64,000 nucleotides of DNA from Marasmius tenuissimus (taxonomy: Eukaryota; Basidiomycota; Agaricomycetes; Agaricales; Marasmiaceae), in contig JAQOTA010000047.1 of assembly GCA_029532415.1 (NCBI GenBank), forward strand, positions 1,302,001 through 1,366,000. Reading direction: 5' to 3'. Numbering within the stretch: position 1 is the first letter of the stretch; each line of letters starts with the position of its first letter. The position numbers and the translations under genes were made by a program. Below, piece after piece: positions 44,822-55,702 of this stretch. Under the pieces are notes generated by a model. That model did no database searches. It worked only from the letters and a program-made list of their open reading frames with translations, and was not told where the DNA came from.

Positions 44822-45253
44822 TTCAATCATCATAGACTGACAGTGAAGTTCAATTTCATGTACTCGAAAGTGTCATCTATGTCCCAGCTGCTCCAAGCTG
44901 TATAGATATTCGGATCTTACTAGTAGAAGCACAGAACGGGTGGAACGACGATGGCGCAGATACAGCGTCTCGGAATGTTGCCGCGAGTGGCACACGTGTT
45001 GGGTTCGTTCCTCCAAACGGGCGCTTGAACAAGTTGTCATCGATCCACATCCATATCCATCTTTGCCCTTTCTAGCCTAAAACCGACACTCGTAGCCTTG
45101 CTTGCTTGAAAGTTGGGTGAGTAACTCACCACACGTTACTCAATTGGCATTTGAAACCTGGATCTCATGGGGTACCTGTAGTGGCGAGCCATCTTCCCAT
45201 AGGCCAATATACAACCTTGACGACGGCGATCTCAACAAAAGTGCAAGCTCGTG
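44822..45253. other. Intergenic between two subfamily 2 F-box loci
   Basis: The last 100 bases match the region before the 43427 copy (ACCTGTAGTGGCGA and GCAAGCTCGTGATGAAT-type blocks), showing that the two loci were duplicated with their 5' flank. No gene is seen. Confidence 0.45.
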
Positions 45254-46609
45254 ATGAATCCAGCCTCGCGTCATCTTAATCACGATATATTTGCCTGCAT
45301 TTTCGACTTTTATGCCGAGGTACATGACACGGAGCTGATCTCCAAGCTGACTCCTGACATCAGACAACCTCCATGGGTCCTGGGTCTGGTTTGTCGGCAA
45401 TGGAGGTGCTCGGTCCTGTCGCTCCCTCGTCTTTGGACGACTTTCTATCTCAACTGGTTGCTGGTGAAGGATTCGTTCGCACAAAGACTTTCCACTCAGC
45501 TAGAACGCTGTCAAGAACAGCCTATTCAGGTCACCATCGCCGATCACTCAGTAGAAATTCCCAACAACTTTCTCTCAATCCTTTGCTCCAATAATCGGGC
45601 TTCTTCCTGGTCTCATGCCTCCATTCCTATGCACCCGCATACATTCACCTCTCTAGGGCCCTACACAGGCCTCTTTACTGGACTTCGATCCCTTCACCTG
45701 GAGGGTATAATAGCCAACCCTAAGGAGATCAGTCTCGACGTCTTTCAGAATGCTCCGGCGCTCGATACGGTGAGCATATGGGGAGAAAATGACTGTGTCA
45801 ACGACCTCAAACTCCCCTGGAACCAAGTCATCCATTATACCATGCGAGATTCCGAGTGCTACTACGCATCCAATTCCTTCCATTTCGCCATGCTGCCCCG
45901 CCTAGAAAACTTGCGGACTTGCTGGTTGGATTGCATCGTTGTCGATGGTGGAACGCCAGCTCCAAGCCCTCCCATCCTACTACCTTTCCTACACACATTG
46001 ACTTTGAGTTGCGCAGAGCCAGATGGTGGAGTCCTCGTAGGCCTGCCTCAGCTTATGGACCACGTCATCCTACCAGCATTGCGCACTCTGAGTCTCAGAG
46101 ATGGGTCACTCAACTCTTTCAAGGATCCCCTCCTACGTCTCGTCGAACGATCGAGGTGTTGTCTTCACGATCTCACCTTGTGTACTCTACGCTCAGGCGA
46201 CGAGCAGGATGTGCTCTCGTTGATAAAATCGGGAGTACTAAAAGATGTGCAAAGCCTTTGGATCGGATGGGAATTCGTGCGAAACCCTCAGAAGATATGG
46301 ATGAAGGCATTTGATCTGAGATTGCTGCCTCCGTTGGTGAGGACTCCCGAAGGAGAGGACTATTTGCCCAGCCTCCGGTACTTCCAAACGAATGCTTGGG
46401 ATAAAGATGATATACTGGTCACCATAGCTGAGTCTCGACGTTCCATTGGTGGTCGAGCATTAGAATGTCTGGTACAACAAGACCATTGTCATGATGACTA
46501 CTGGACTCTAGACTACTCGAAGGAAGTACGAGCAAAATCAGAGAAGCAGTTCAGAGAACTTTGCGAGAGGGGTCTGAGGCTGGAATGGCGAGGGCCGCCG
46601 GAGGTGTAA
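45254..46609 (+). CDS. F-box/LRR-like protein, subfamily 2, short N-terminus
   Basis: A 451-residue intact frame from the ATG at 45254 (MNPASRHLNHDIFACIFDFY). The F-box starts almost at once; the knuckle and coiled coil of the 37305 gene are missing. The preceding bases still resemble its CKLVM segment, so the N-terminus was probably truncated during duplication. The body keeps PPWVLGLVCRQWR, LPRLWTTFYL, LKLPWNQVIHYTMRDSE, LPRLENLRTCWLDCIVVD and VERSRCCLHDLTL. The tail is LRLEWRGPPEV. It is tandem with the broken copy at 43427. An SCF receptor role is inferred. Confidence 0.83.
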   Translation: MNPASRHLNHDIFACIFDFYAEVHDTELISKLTPDIRQPPWVLGLVCRQWRCSVLSLPRLWTTFYLNWLLVKDSFAQRLSTQLERCQEQPIQVTIADHSVEIPNNFLSILCSNNRASSWSHASIPMHPHTFTSLGPYTGLFTGLRSLHLEGIIANPKEISLDVFQNAPALDTVSIWGENDCVNDLKLPWNQVIHYTMRDSECYYASNSFHFAMLPRLENLRTCWLDCIVVDGGTPAPSPPILLPFLHTLTLSCAEPDGGVLVGLPQLMDHVILPALRTLSLRDGSLNSFKDPLLRLVERSRCCLHDLTLCTLRSGDEQDVLSLIKSGVLKDVQSLWIGWEFVRNPQKIWMKAFDLRLLPPLVRTPEGEDYLPSLRYFQTNAWDKDDILVTIAESRRSIGGRALECLVQQDHCHDDYWTLDYSKEVRAKSEKQFRELCERGLRLEWRGPPEV

Positions 46610-46732
46610 ACTGCTAAAAAGGGCATCATCTATACCCTAGCTTCTCTAAGTACATCTATACATTCAGATTTTACTATTAAAAGTACATACTCAACAGATA
46701 CACACATCGCCACTTTCATTCGCATCGGTACT

Positions 46733-48300
46733 CTACCAATGAGCGACATCCGCCTCAGCTTCCCCAAACAGACTGGTCTGTTTGACTTCAAACCCGTCCA
46801 CAGGTTCGTCGTTCCCCACCGGAACCTGGTATAGATCTGAAAACTCCCTCTTCAGTACACGAAGGATATGACTATTGATCTGCTCAAACTCGAGCAGAAA
46901 TCCGTCATGCCCATCCGGCGATTGTATAATAATCAACTCCGCATCAGGGATATGAGCTGCAATCTCCCGTTGTTCTGAGGGAGTGAACAATCCGTCGGTG
47001 GCAATGCCTATAACCAACGCACGGGGAGGTAACGTCGAGAGAATACGCGCAACTGCTTTCGTCTCGTTCTCTTCCTCCTCGACGCCATCATGGAGAGATA
47101 GAAGACGCCGGTCGCGAGACACGTCGTGGGTGTCCATTTTGCGGGTGATGTGGATGTAGCAATTGGCATCGAATCGGTTGATAAACTTGTCCCCTTGATA
47201 GCGGAGGTAGGATTGAGCGGAGAAGATGGTGGTACTCGGAGAAGCGTTAGACGGTGGTGACTCTACTTCTTGCGTAGGCTCCGGTGCCACTACTTCAGTG
47301 TTGATGGAAGAGGAAGATGAGGAAAGTTGTGATTTGGGTTTGGACGCGTTCCGATGTCCGTCGTTGTGCGTGTTTCGCGCGTCGTCAAACGCGCGTATTT
47401 TCGGTGATCCGGGCGGTGTCAGGAGTGTAGAAGAGTTCCGTCCCTTCGGAATCTGAGCTTTCCTTCCGAATCGGCTCTCGAAGGAGTCACGGGAACGGTA
47501 GGTCAGGAGAGCGGCCATTCGAGCGGCAGACAAACCAGAGGCCGGTTGAGCGACGTAGTATCCATCCTGGTATACAGGATCACTGTATATACTCTGGCGT
47601 TGAGCTTCTCCCCAGCTAATGCACCATGCTGAATGCCGTGCAGATGTAGCGAGGGGTATGATGTGACGAACGTAACCCGGGGGTGTACACAGCGGCCATT
47701 CGAGGACCGCCATTCCTCCCATAGACCCTCCAACCACAACAGCGACGGAGGAAACGCCGAGGTGGTCGAGAACGAGTTTGTGCAGCCTAGCAAGAGCTCG
47801 GGTCACATGTAACCGGGACGAATGAGCCAGGACAACTCACTGAACGTCATCCCGGATCGTTGAAGGTGGAAAATCGGGGCCATATGGTTTTCCTGTATTG
47901 GGATTGATTGTGATAGGAGAAACCGTTCCATAAGGCGATCCGATAACATTACAACAGATGATGAAAAATCTTCTGGGGTCGAATGCTTTGCCAGGGCCCA
48001 TCAACGGTCCCCACCTATAGACGAACGAAAAGGTTAGAACTAGAGTGTGAATGAAACTTCCTCAACGCACCAGTCGACAACGTCTGCACTTCCTGTAAAC
48101 GCATGACAGATGATCATAGCGTTATCCTTCGCTTCGTTTAGAGAACCCCATGTCTTGTAGGCGACAGGTACTTCCCGGAGCTCTACACCACATTCAAATT
48201 GGAAATTGGGGACAGTATAGATGGATTGCTCGATTAACGAGGTCAATTCTGTGGCGGAGGTGGTTGCTGCCGGGGGGTTCTGGAGCGTAGAGGTCTGCAT
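46733..48300 (-). CDS. MET2: Homoserine O-acetyltransferase
   Basis: Three exons (48300-48071, 48014-47841, 47786-46733) join in phase to give 485 residues. The enzyme transfers acetyl from acetyl-CoA to homoserine, the first committed step of methionine synthesis. The alpha/beta-hydrolase fold is clear: VPVAYKTWGSLNEAKDNAM near the start, the junction-restored WWGPLMGPGKAFDP, the nucleophile elbow VVGGSMGG with Ser156, Asp399 in GIATDGLF and His428 in SPDGHDGF. The fungal-type Ser-rich insertion lies in the middle (KSQLSSSSSSINTEVVAP). The start at 48300 (MQTSTL) is chosen because the longer upstream frame looks like leader sequence. It is followed in tandem by TDP1 upstream on the same strand. 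Confidence 0.95.
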
Positions 48301-48759
48301 AGTTGCACGGCAGTGAACGTCGCTGTCCAATAAGTTAATCTGTAAGCGCGACAAGTATGAGTTTTCCGTTACACCCATCTCGATGAATTTGGATTGAATC
48401 ATACCTAGAAGGATACTTGGCCCAAGGGAGGGAGTGGGAGGCTTCGGAGTCTGGTTTGACACCTTTCGGTCCAAGTTCACAAGAGGAACACCTGGTGGGA
48501 TCGAGGTTGAGGTAAGAGTGCAAGGATGAAAGCGCGAAAAATGTGCTCCAGACCGGCCATTCCGGCCCGGTGTTTCAGATGGTGTAAGCGCCCGCAAGAA
48601 TTGCGCAATTGTAGAAACGCAGCGGCTAGGGTGGTTTATAGTCGCACTACAAGTAGCACTACAGTAGAACAATACAGCTAATTAGAATCCGCTAACGAAC
48701 TAGTATACTCGTAACTCGTATGTGATAAGGATTATAAGGTCGATACCGAATGTTCAACC
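48301..48759. other. Spacer between MET2 and TDP1
   Basis: Promoter region of MET2 and 3' end of TDP1, both on the minus strand. A minus-strand frame in part of it continues upstream of the MET2 start but carries no family motif. Confidence 0.4.
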
Positions 48760-51324
48760 TCACATGAAATAAGGGGACTCCTGTTGTATCTGGGTACCGA
48801 GGATGAGTACAAACGAGTCGAGCGGGGACAAAAAGGCTCACCCATGGTTCCTTCTTATTATACTTCGACGCCGGTCTCTCCCAACACGCAACGCGCTCTA
48901 CATCTGCCTTCGATTTGAGCGGTAAAACGATACCCAACTCGTAGTTGCGGATCTACAGCGCCATCAGCTTCGCGGGAAAAAGGAGAGCAAAGGGGCCTCA
49001 CATTCATGACAGGATTGAAGGCAGACCCAGAGAGCGTTCCCCACGCCGATGGTGTAAAGTTGTGCGAGCCCACATAGGCCCATCCCACAGCAGTCTCGAT
49101 GATCTGGATTTCATCGTCGCTCTCAGGCTCCGTCGTCGAGTCGTCAGAAATTTCGACGACTTCCTGATTCTTCGAGTTGCGAGTCGTAGTGAGCTTGGAA
49201 GCACCGCCTTTGGAAGTTGATGGCTTGTCGACAAACGTAGCGACAATGGTCTATGGGCGTATCAACATCAGAACGACGTTCCATTGAGACAACAAAGTGA
49301 GCTTTGTATCGTACCTTGGTGTGCATAAGGGTGGGGCCAGCTCTACTCCTCGAATCATGGAATAGATGTCTCGGGAAATTTGTGCCTTCCCATTGCTTCC
49401 GCGTACAGAAGTTCGTTCCACCACCCTGTGGGTCCAATGCACAATCAGTTATCAACGAAATTCCAGGGGACCCTGAGAACCCACCCTCTCTCCATACTGA
49501 CTAGAGTGCACCGTTTCCTTACTCGGGAACAGGATCTGAAGGCCGGAAGGATAGGACAGCTTCTCCCGTTTCCGCCTCGGCTCGTCAAGCCAGTCTTGCG
49601 GCGATTCACCTCGAGCAGACCAGAACCATTCGTTGAGCCATTGAGTAGAGTAACCACCGATACTGGATCCCTGGTATTCGACTTGAAGGGTTTTCGCCGA
49701 CATCCCCTTTCCTGTCCGAAGTCCAAGCTCCAGTACGGCCTTCATCAAGCGTGTGTGTCCATTCCTAGGTATAAGGTCAGCTACGGAACATTCACGATCA
49801 TACAAAATGGACCCGAACTCACAGAATGACATTCGGCCAACCCTCGTGCCTTCCGGCTATCGAGGGTACAAGGTGCACTCGGACCTTCGACCAATCCCAC
49901 CGCGTACATATGTCTTCGGTAGATTTGATTGGGAGGTTGGGGTGCTTTACGAGGTGTCAGCGCAGAGCCACGCGTAAGAGGAAACTCCACCTTACCCCTT
50001 GTTTGAGCATCGTGGCCAGCGCCGGACGCACGTTGACGTTGTCTAGTACGCGTTTCATCACGTACTGGAACTGGGTGGTGGCTTTCTTGTCGAAAGCAGA
50101 TGGTGAACGGAGGGGTGGTATATCTTGAACCCAGGCAGCCTAGGATGGCGGTGGTACAGCAAGTAAGGGTCGATTACAAGGAAGTGAAGGGGAATTGGCT
50201 CACATTCTCGATGTCCCTCCAATCAAACGGATTTAGGTTCGCTGTGGTCACGGCCACTCGCAGTCGACCAGTCTTGTAGAATATCTACCTGAGATGATAA
50301 GCCAAGAGAGAATCTTATGAGAGGCGGTATCATTACAAGCATGAACTGTTCATGGAAAAGAAACCATCAGTCAATATCTCAAAGCATAGATCGCATGTCC
50401 AACCTTCATATGCATGCAGCCATAGCCTCCTTTTAGAAAAGGCACTGTCTTAATCCAGTCGGGCAACACGTTATGCATGCCAGCCTTCCCATCTTGCTCT
50501 GGTTGCCCCACGAGAATAACGGGAACACCCCTCTCAAACAACTGGTATATCCACGGGAGATCCAAAGCAAAAGTCGAGATAATAGCAAACGACATGTCTG
50601 TTTTCTGATGATCCTTCAGCATGGACAAACCAGTGGAAACGAACGCTACACCTACATCGCCTAGAATCTCGGACAACCTGAACGTCCGCTTCCCGTCTTT
50701 CCTCGGCTCGACACCCGCCGTCGCTGTGGGCCGCAGTTCTCCATTCCAGAATAATTCCCCTCCTTTCGATGATCCTGGTGTCGCATTCGAGCTATAAGGC
50801 GTATTGGTCTGAGTATGGTGGTTCCCAGAGGACGAAACACGTTGCCTCTTGTTTGGTGGCTCCAACATCTTTGCCTCGTCCTCGTCATCCGAGTCTTCAT
50901 AGACACCATTAGATTTCCCCTTGGTATCCTCATCCGACTCTTCTGGGAGTCCTTTAGCCTTCCTAGCTCTCTTAAGTCGCTCTCTTTCCATTTGTGCTCG
51001 TTCCGAGAGAAACGATTTCGTCGTGGCAGAATGAATTACTCGGTCAGTTGAGGGTGCCGCTGTTGTTGGTAGTGGTGGCGGTGATGTCGCTGGAGATTGA
51101 GAACTAGTCGATGGCACTTGGGCATTCTCAGCTTCTGCTTTCGAGGCTTCCAAGACGCGTCTTAATTCTTCATCGTCGTCGTCGTCGTCGATGCTGTGAA
51201 CAATAGGCTTTCCTGACTCTTGAAGACTGAGTGCAATTGCTCTACACAAAAGCAGGTCAGTAAGGTTAATTTCTAAAGGCTATGAACGTTACCTAGATAG
51301 ATCCGTATCGTCATCAAAGTTCAT
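48760..51324 (-). CDS. TDP1: Tyrosyl-DNA phosphodiesterase 1
   Basis: Eleven exons (51324-51293, 51241-50404, 50345-50337, 50284-50204, 50139-49996, 49944-49823, 49764-49485, 49425-49315, 49250-49002, 48952-48842, 48780-48760) keep phase throughout and give 665 residues. The enzyme hydrolyses 3'-phosphotyrosyl bonds left by trapped topoisomerase I. Both HxK...N active-site motifs of the phospholipase D superfamily are present: HMK (about 288-290) with TANLNPFDW, and HTK (537-539) with GSHNFTPSAWG. Other hallmarks are VEYQGSSIGGYSTQW, FPSKETV and RKQWEGTNFPR. The N-terminus has a ubiquitin-interacting-type motif (DLSRAIALSLQES), then an acidic, disordered region with basic nuclear-signal-like segments (PNKRQR). 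The third exon is only nine bases. The last exon encodes ESPYFM and is less certain. Confidence 0.93.
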
Positions 51325-51557
51325 TACTGAGACCTCGTGGTGGTGGTAGTGTGTGAGAGAGCGTAAACGAATTCGACGTTGAGTTTGACCATGACATGGC
51401 GGTGAGTCAAGACGTCACACGCGAACGCGAAAGTCACATGTGTCAAGGACGCGTGAATATCACAAACACGGCCCAAACAACGCGCTTTCAAGCCACTCTC
51501 AATTTCATAAATTAGCGCTATTAGATCATATGTACACTGATATATGCAGTTGATTCA

Positions 51558-53344
51558 TCAGTTGTCCAACAACAATAGATCAGCACTTCTCCCACAGACA
51601 ACGATCTGGAGAGCAGCGACATCGTCCTTCAAGTCATCCCTCTCATTCCGGCTGACGTGTATCTGTTGTCTGTACTGCTGCTCCGCTGAAATCGATGAAT
51701 AGAGATAACCGAGTCCCACGGCTCGATCAGGTTCCCCGAAATACAACGACATTCTTTCGAATTGGCCCCCATGAGCGACGGCTCGCCAAACCCCCACCAC
51801 AAAGTCTCTATCAGGTTTTGTATAGACTTCGCGATAGAAGTCCCTGTCAGACGTCTCCGTACGGCGGTATTCCTGGAGGTATGCGAAGCGTAGCCCAAGA
51901 TCATAATGTAGAACCAGACTGCGGAGGTTGGGGAACGAGGATACCACTTCGTGAGTGTGAAATTCGTTGGTCTTCGGCTCGCTTGTTCGATTGAAATCAA
52001 GTTCCAAATGCTCTAGGTGAGGTGCATCGGAACGAATAAGTTCCATGTCACTTTGAGTGAGTATGGGCCGTGGACTGTGTGCGCTTTCTACCTGATGAAG
52101 GGATAGCGAACGAAGAAGTTTTCCGCGATGGCGAAGAAGGAGAGGGAGATTGATGTATCCGTGGTAGTTGACGATTGAGAGAGATTCGAGTGCAGAAAGT
52201 GAACAGAGGAAGCTCTCCAAGCTCAATTTCAACCGTTCCTGTGACTCATCATCCGAAAAGAAGTGGACTATCTTGAAAGACAGGTGCTTTAGCCCACTGA
52301 AGAATCCATTATCCGTGGCATATTCCACCGCTCCTGTATCGGAGATTACTCCTAGATCGATCGTCTCAACATTCCGGAGGTCAAAAAATGCTTCCCAGCG
52401 CTGGAAAAGGCCAGAACTCAGGCTCTGCCACTTGACCTTCTTCACGCTATCCTTCCTCACAGGTTTCGCTACCTTAAATCTCTCCTTCTCCTTCTCCTTC
52501 TCTATCATTTGCTCGCCAGTAAAGCCATATACGTGCCCATAGCCTCCAGTGGCTCGGCAGGTTAGGCTGAATTCCTCCAGATTTGGCGATAATGCCAGAA
52601 TTCGATCAAAAGCCGCGCCTGTGAAATCCATCTGCGGAACTCCATCAACGAAGCCCGCCTCTATACTCCGTAGGCAAGGGGAACGCGCCAATGCTTCCTC
52701 GTATGTATCCCCGAACTTTGTATCGAAACGAAGCCGAGTCCAATTCCTGACATGGAGGGCGCAATAAGGGTGTTTGTCTTCGAGGTGCCTAAGGAGGATG
52801 ACAGGCACCCTTTCGGCACAGTCGAACACCAATTCTCGTAGGTTGATAATGCGGGATAGAAACTCAATGAAGGAACCCCATCTCTCCTGAACAGACTCTT
52901 CAGAAGGCACAAACGGTGGATCTCTGGCGTCTCTTCTCCGTCCAGTATTCGGTCTCTCCCATGGCCTTGGCCGTATTACAGATCTTGAGCGGACGGTAAT
53001 CGTTCGAACTCCCTTCCAAACTGCGGAATTCGGAGGTAGTTTCAGAAGCGAGTGGATCTTTTGTAGTGTGCGTGTATATGGTTCCTCACCCGAGTCTGGG
53101 TATCGGCATTGTCGGAGCTGGTCGAAGTCGAAGTCGAAGGACAGTTGTCGGTATACGAAAGGTAAGGCAGCGTCAGAGATGTATTTGTTGACCTGCAAGA
53201 GCGAGAAGATTGTGTGTCGTGAGGAGTCGTGTATCTGTAGTTCGAAGTGAGCACAGGCTCGGCGTGTGATACAGAGTAAAGATGGCTCACGTCTTTGAGT
53301 ATCTCCCCAAGGAGCTCGGCACTCAGTTTGTCGATAGTCAACAT
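51558..53344 (-). CDS. F-box-like LRR protein, distinct from the clustered subfamilies
   Basis: Two exons (53344-53291 and 53192-51558) join in phase 0 across a GTGAGC...TGCAG intron to give 562 residues. The N-terminus MLTIDKLSAELLGEILKDVNKYI resembles a short F-box, followed by ALPFVYRQLSFDF, a motif common in basidiomycete F-box proteins. Leucine-rich stretches follow (LRELVFDCAERVPVI, LKHLSFKIVHFF, LESLSIVNYHGYINLPLLL, LEHLELDFNR). It lacks the CxxC knuckle, the coiled coil, the NRSxCSLEEL block and the LDWYxVD or PEV tails, so it belongs to another group than its neighbours. The F-box is weak and an F-box-less LRR protein is an alternative. No lesion is seen. Confidence 0.75.
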
Positions 53345-53958
53345 GGTCGGAATTCGATGCCAGTGAGAAGAACACAGGAGGATCACAAGAGTGCTGAGAA
53401 TTTATACTTGTCGGGTATCGAGTCACGGCGACAGAGATGACGCATGATGCACGATGCACAGCAGTGCCCAGTGCGGCAGAATCTGCAATTGGGGTGGAAG
53501 AGCACGGGTCCGGTGAATACAGTTAAAAATTGTATCAACTTATCTCAATTGGGTGAAAACGACTTGAACCAGTAATACGAAAGATATCAAAAATATGAGG
53601 CGACCTCAACAAAGCATCGAATATACTCACAGTTCCAGCAGCCAGATTGTACGGTATGCAAGTATTACCAGAGAACGGAAGGACTTCAAGCCAAAGGGTC
53701 GACATCGAGGTTGTGGTCAAAGCAAGTGACCTCATAAGCGCCCACCGAATCGCTTTCCCACCAACACTCATCTCGACCTGAGAGCACGAGCTCACAAGTA
53801 GGACGTATTCCCAAAACACACGAGGACCAAAACCGGTATATCTTTACTGTGGCTAAAAGGTACATGGGCAATTCCTTCCAGGATTGCTTATACACTTACC
53901 GTTGTTTGCACTTTTCCTTGCATTTCACTAGGGAAGCCACTGGATTGGATCGCTTTTA
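53345..53958. other. Divergent intergenic region
   Basis: It lies between the F-box-like gene (-) and the F-box pseudogene (+). No gene is supported. Confidence 0.45.
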
Positions 53959-55702
53959 ATGTTCTACAGATGTTCGCGTTGCAAGCTCCAGATTGGAGGG
54001 GAGACAAAAAAAAAAGTGCTATCTCAGGATCTGATGGCGCTTTACACTTCGAATTGTACCCCTTCCCTAGACGAGGAGCCCCGTGCTCAACTTGAATATG
54101 GCGCATCTTCGACGCTCCTCGACGCACTCGAAACCCGAATTCAAGAGTTATCTGCCAGCATGCAGTCACTCAAGGAGGCCCGAGCACATATAGTACAGAA
54201 GAAGCACATTCTCTCTTCCATCCTACACCCCATCCGTCGGCTTCCTCCAGAAATCCTTTCAGAGATTTTTCGGATCCGGGCCTTCAATGAGATGGACCTC
54301 GAGCGGAACGACTTTCCTGGAAGTCTCGATACTCGCAAGGCGCCATGGACGTTGAGTCAAGTCTGTCGTACCTGGAGGCTTGTCGCAGTCTCCATGCCGG
54401 ATCTATGGACACAAGTCAACGTATCTTGGGCAGAGGCGGTCATTTCACCACAGCGTGCGGCTTCGCTAGAGTCGATGCTGTCGATTCAGTTGAAGCGCTC
54501 TCAAGACCAGCCGTTATCGATCTCTTTCTATTCAGGCGAAACCTCAGAAGCACCATACGGTCGCCTCCAAGGGAGGCTCCTCTCCTTACTTTGCTTGCGG
54601 GCGTCTCAGTGGAGGAGCGCCTGCTTAGAGATTGATGCAAAAGGCCTAGGACCCCTCTGCCGTTTCCAAGGACCTTTCTGTTCATTAAGAAGCCTTAAAA
54701 TCTACTTCTTACCTACAGACGACTGGCTGTACAAACCGTTTGGCGACTCTTTTTGCGTATTCGAAAATACCCTCCCTCACACAGTTCGAGACGCGCGGTG
54801 ATGACGCGATCATCTATGAAGCTGATGATTTCATATCCTGGCGGCAGATCACCCATTACGAACGACACCAAACCGAGACTTGGACCCCAGACCTCGACGA
54901 TTATTTTCATGTTCTCTCGAAACTCCATAAGATCGAGGTGTGCATCTTGGGTACCTACTATCCGGAATTCGATATCGAGTTCCTACTTGAGACATACGGC
55001 CCGAGCTACGAGTTTCGTTTCCTCCACACTCTCATTCTCGGTGATACCGTGGGCGAAGTTGATATCGCTTCAGCTGCAGGGCTTAATGTGTTGTTCGACT
55101 GGCTAGTCTTACCCGCATTACGTGTCCTGCGTACTCCCTACGCACCTAACTGCTCAACGCAGCTAGTGAATTGCCTCAAACGATCGCAGTGCTCTCTGGA
55201 AGAGTTGGCCATCACTGTGGATAAAGATATGTCCATCTATCACGAGTTTCCTGACGACCTGACGCACTTTTTGGAGGATGATGCGCTGCAAAACGTGCGC
55301 GCCCTTGAAATTTGGGGGATGGAGTGGAAGGATTCGGAAGAGATTGATAGCAGAATGTGGAATGTTGTCTTCGAGACGCTGACCCTGGGCAGAAAGGGGA
55401 AAGCACAGGTTATGCCTACGCTTCGGTGTTTGACAACCAATGGATACCCAGGCAGCGTATCTACCCTGACGATGCGGGACGAGGACGTCCTTCTAGCAAT
55501 GGTTTCTTCCAGGAGTCCCATCGGGACGGACGTTTTGCCTCATGGGGTCTCGCCCTTGCTAGTATTCACATTTTGGAATTTTGGAAAAGATGACATGGTT
55601 TTGTTGGAGAACAGTGATTTAGAACGATTACTAGCGTTATCTTCCGTTGGACTGGCATGTAACTGGTACTGGGAAGATTTAGATTGGTACCGCGTTGATT
55701 AA
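53959..55702 (+). pseudogene. F-box subfamily 1 copy with a single frameshift
   Basis: It opens with the knuckle MFYRCSRCKLQIGG, a ten-base A run coding lysines at about 54006-54015, a coiled coil, and ILHPIRRLPPEILSEIFRIR. It continues through FPGSLDTRKAPWTLSQVCRTWR to about 54770. There the relatives' ENxPSLTQ motif is split: one frame reads VFENT and stops at 54801, the other resumes PSLTQFETRGDD and runs to LDWYRVD and a normal stop. One extra base, or two missing, explains it. Everything else is intact, so the loss is recent, or it is a sequencing error or an unrecognised tiny intron. The closest relative in the window by wording is the 4089 gene. Confidence 0.8.

Noticed and set aside
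50371..51249. A stand-alone gene ending GHAIYALRY
   Set aside because: It ends by reading into an intron; the next exons complete TDP1 with its second active-site motif.
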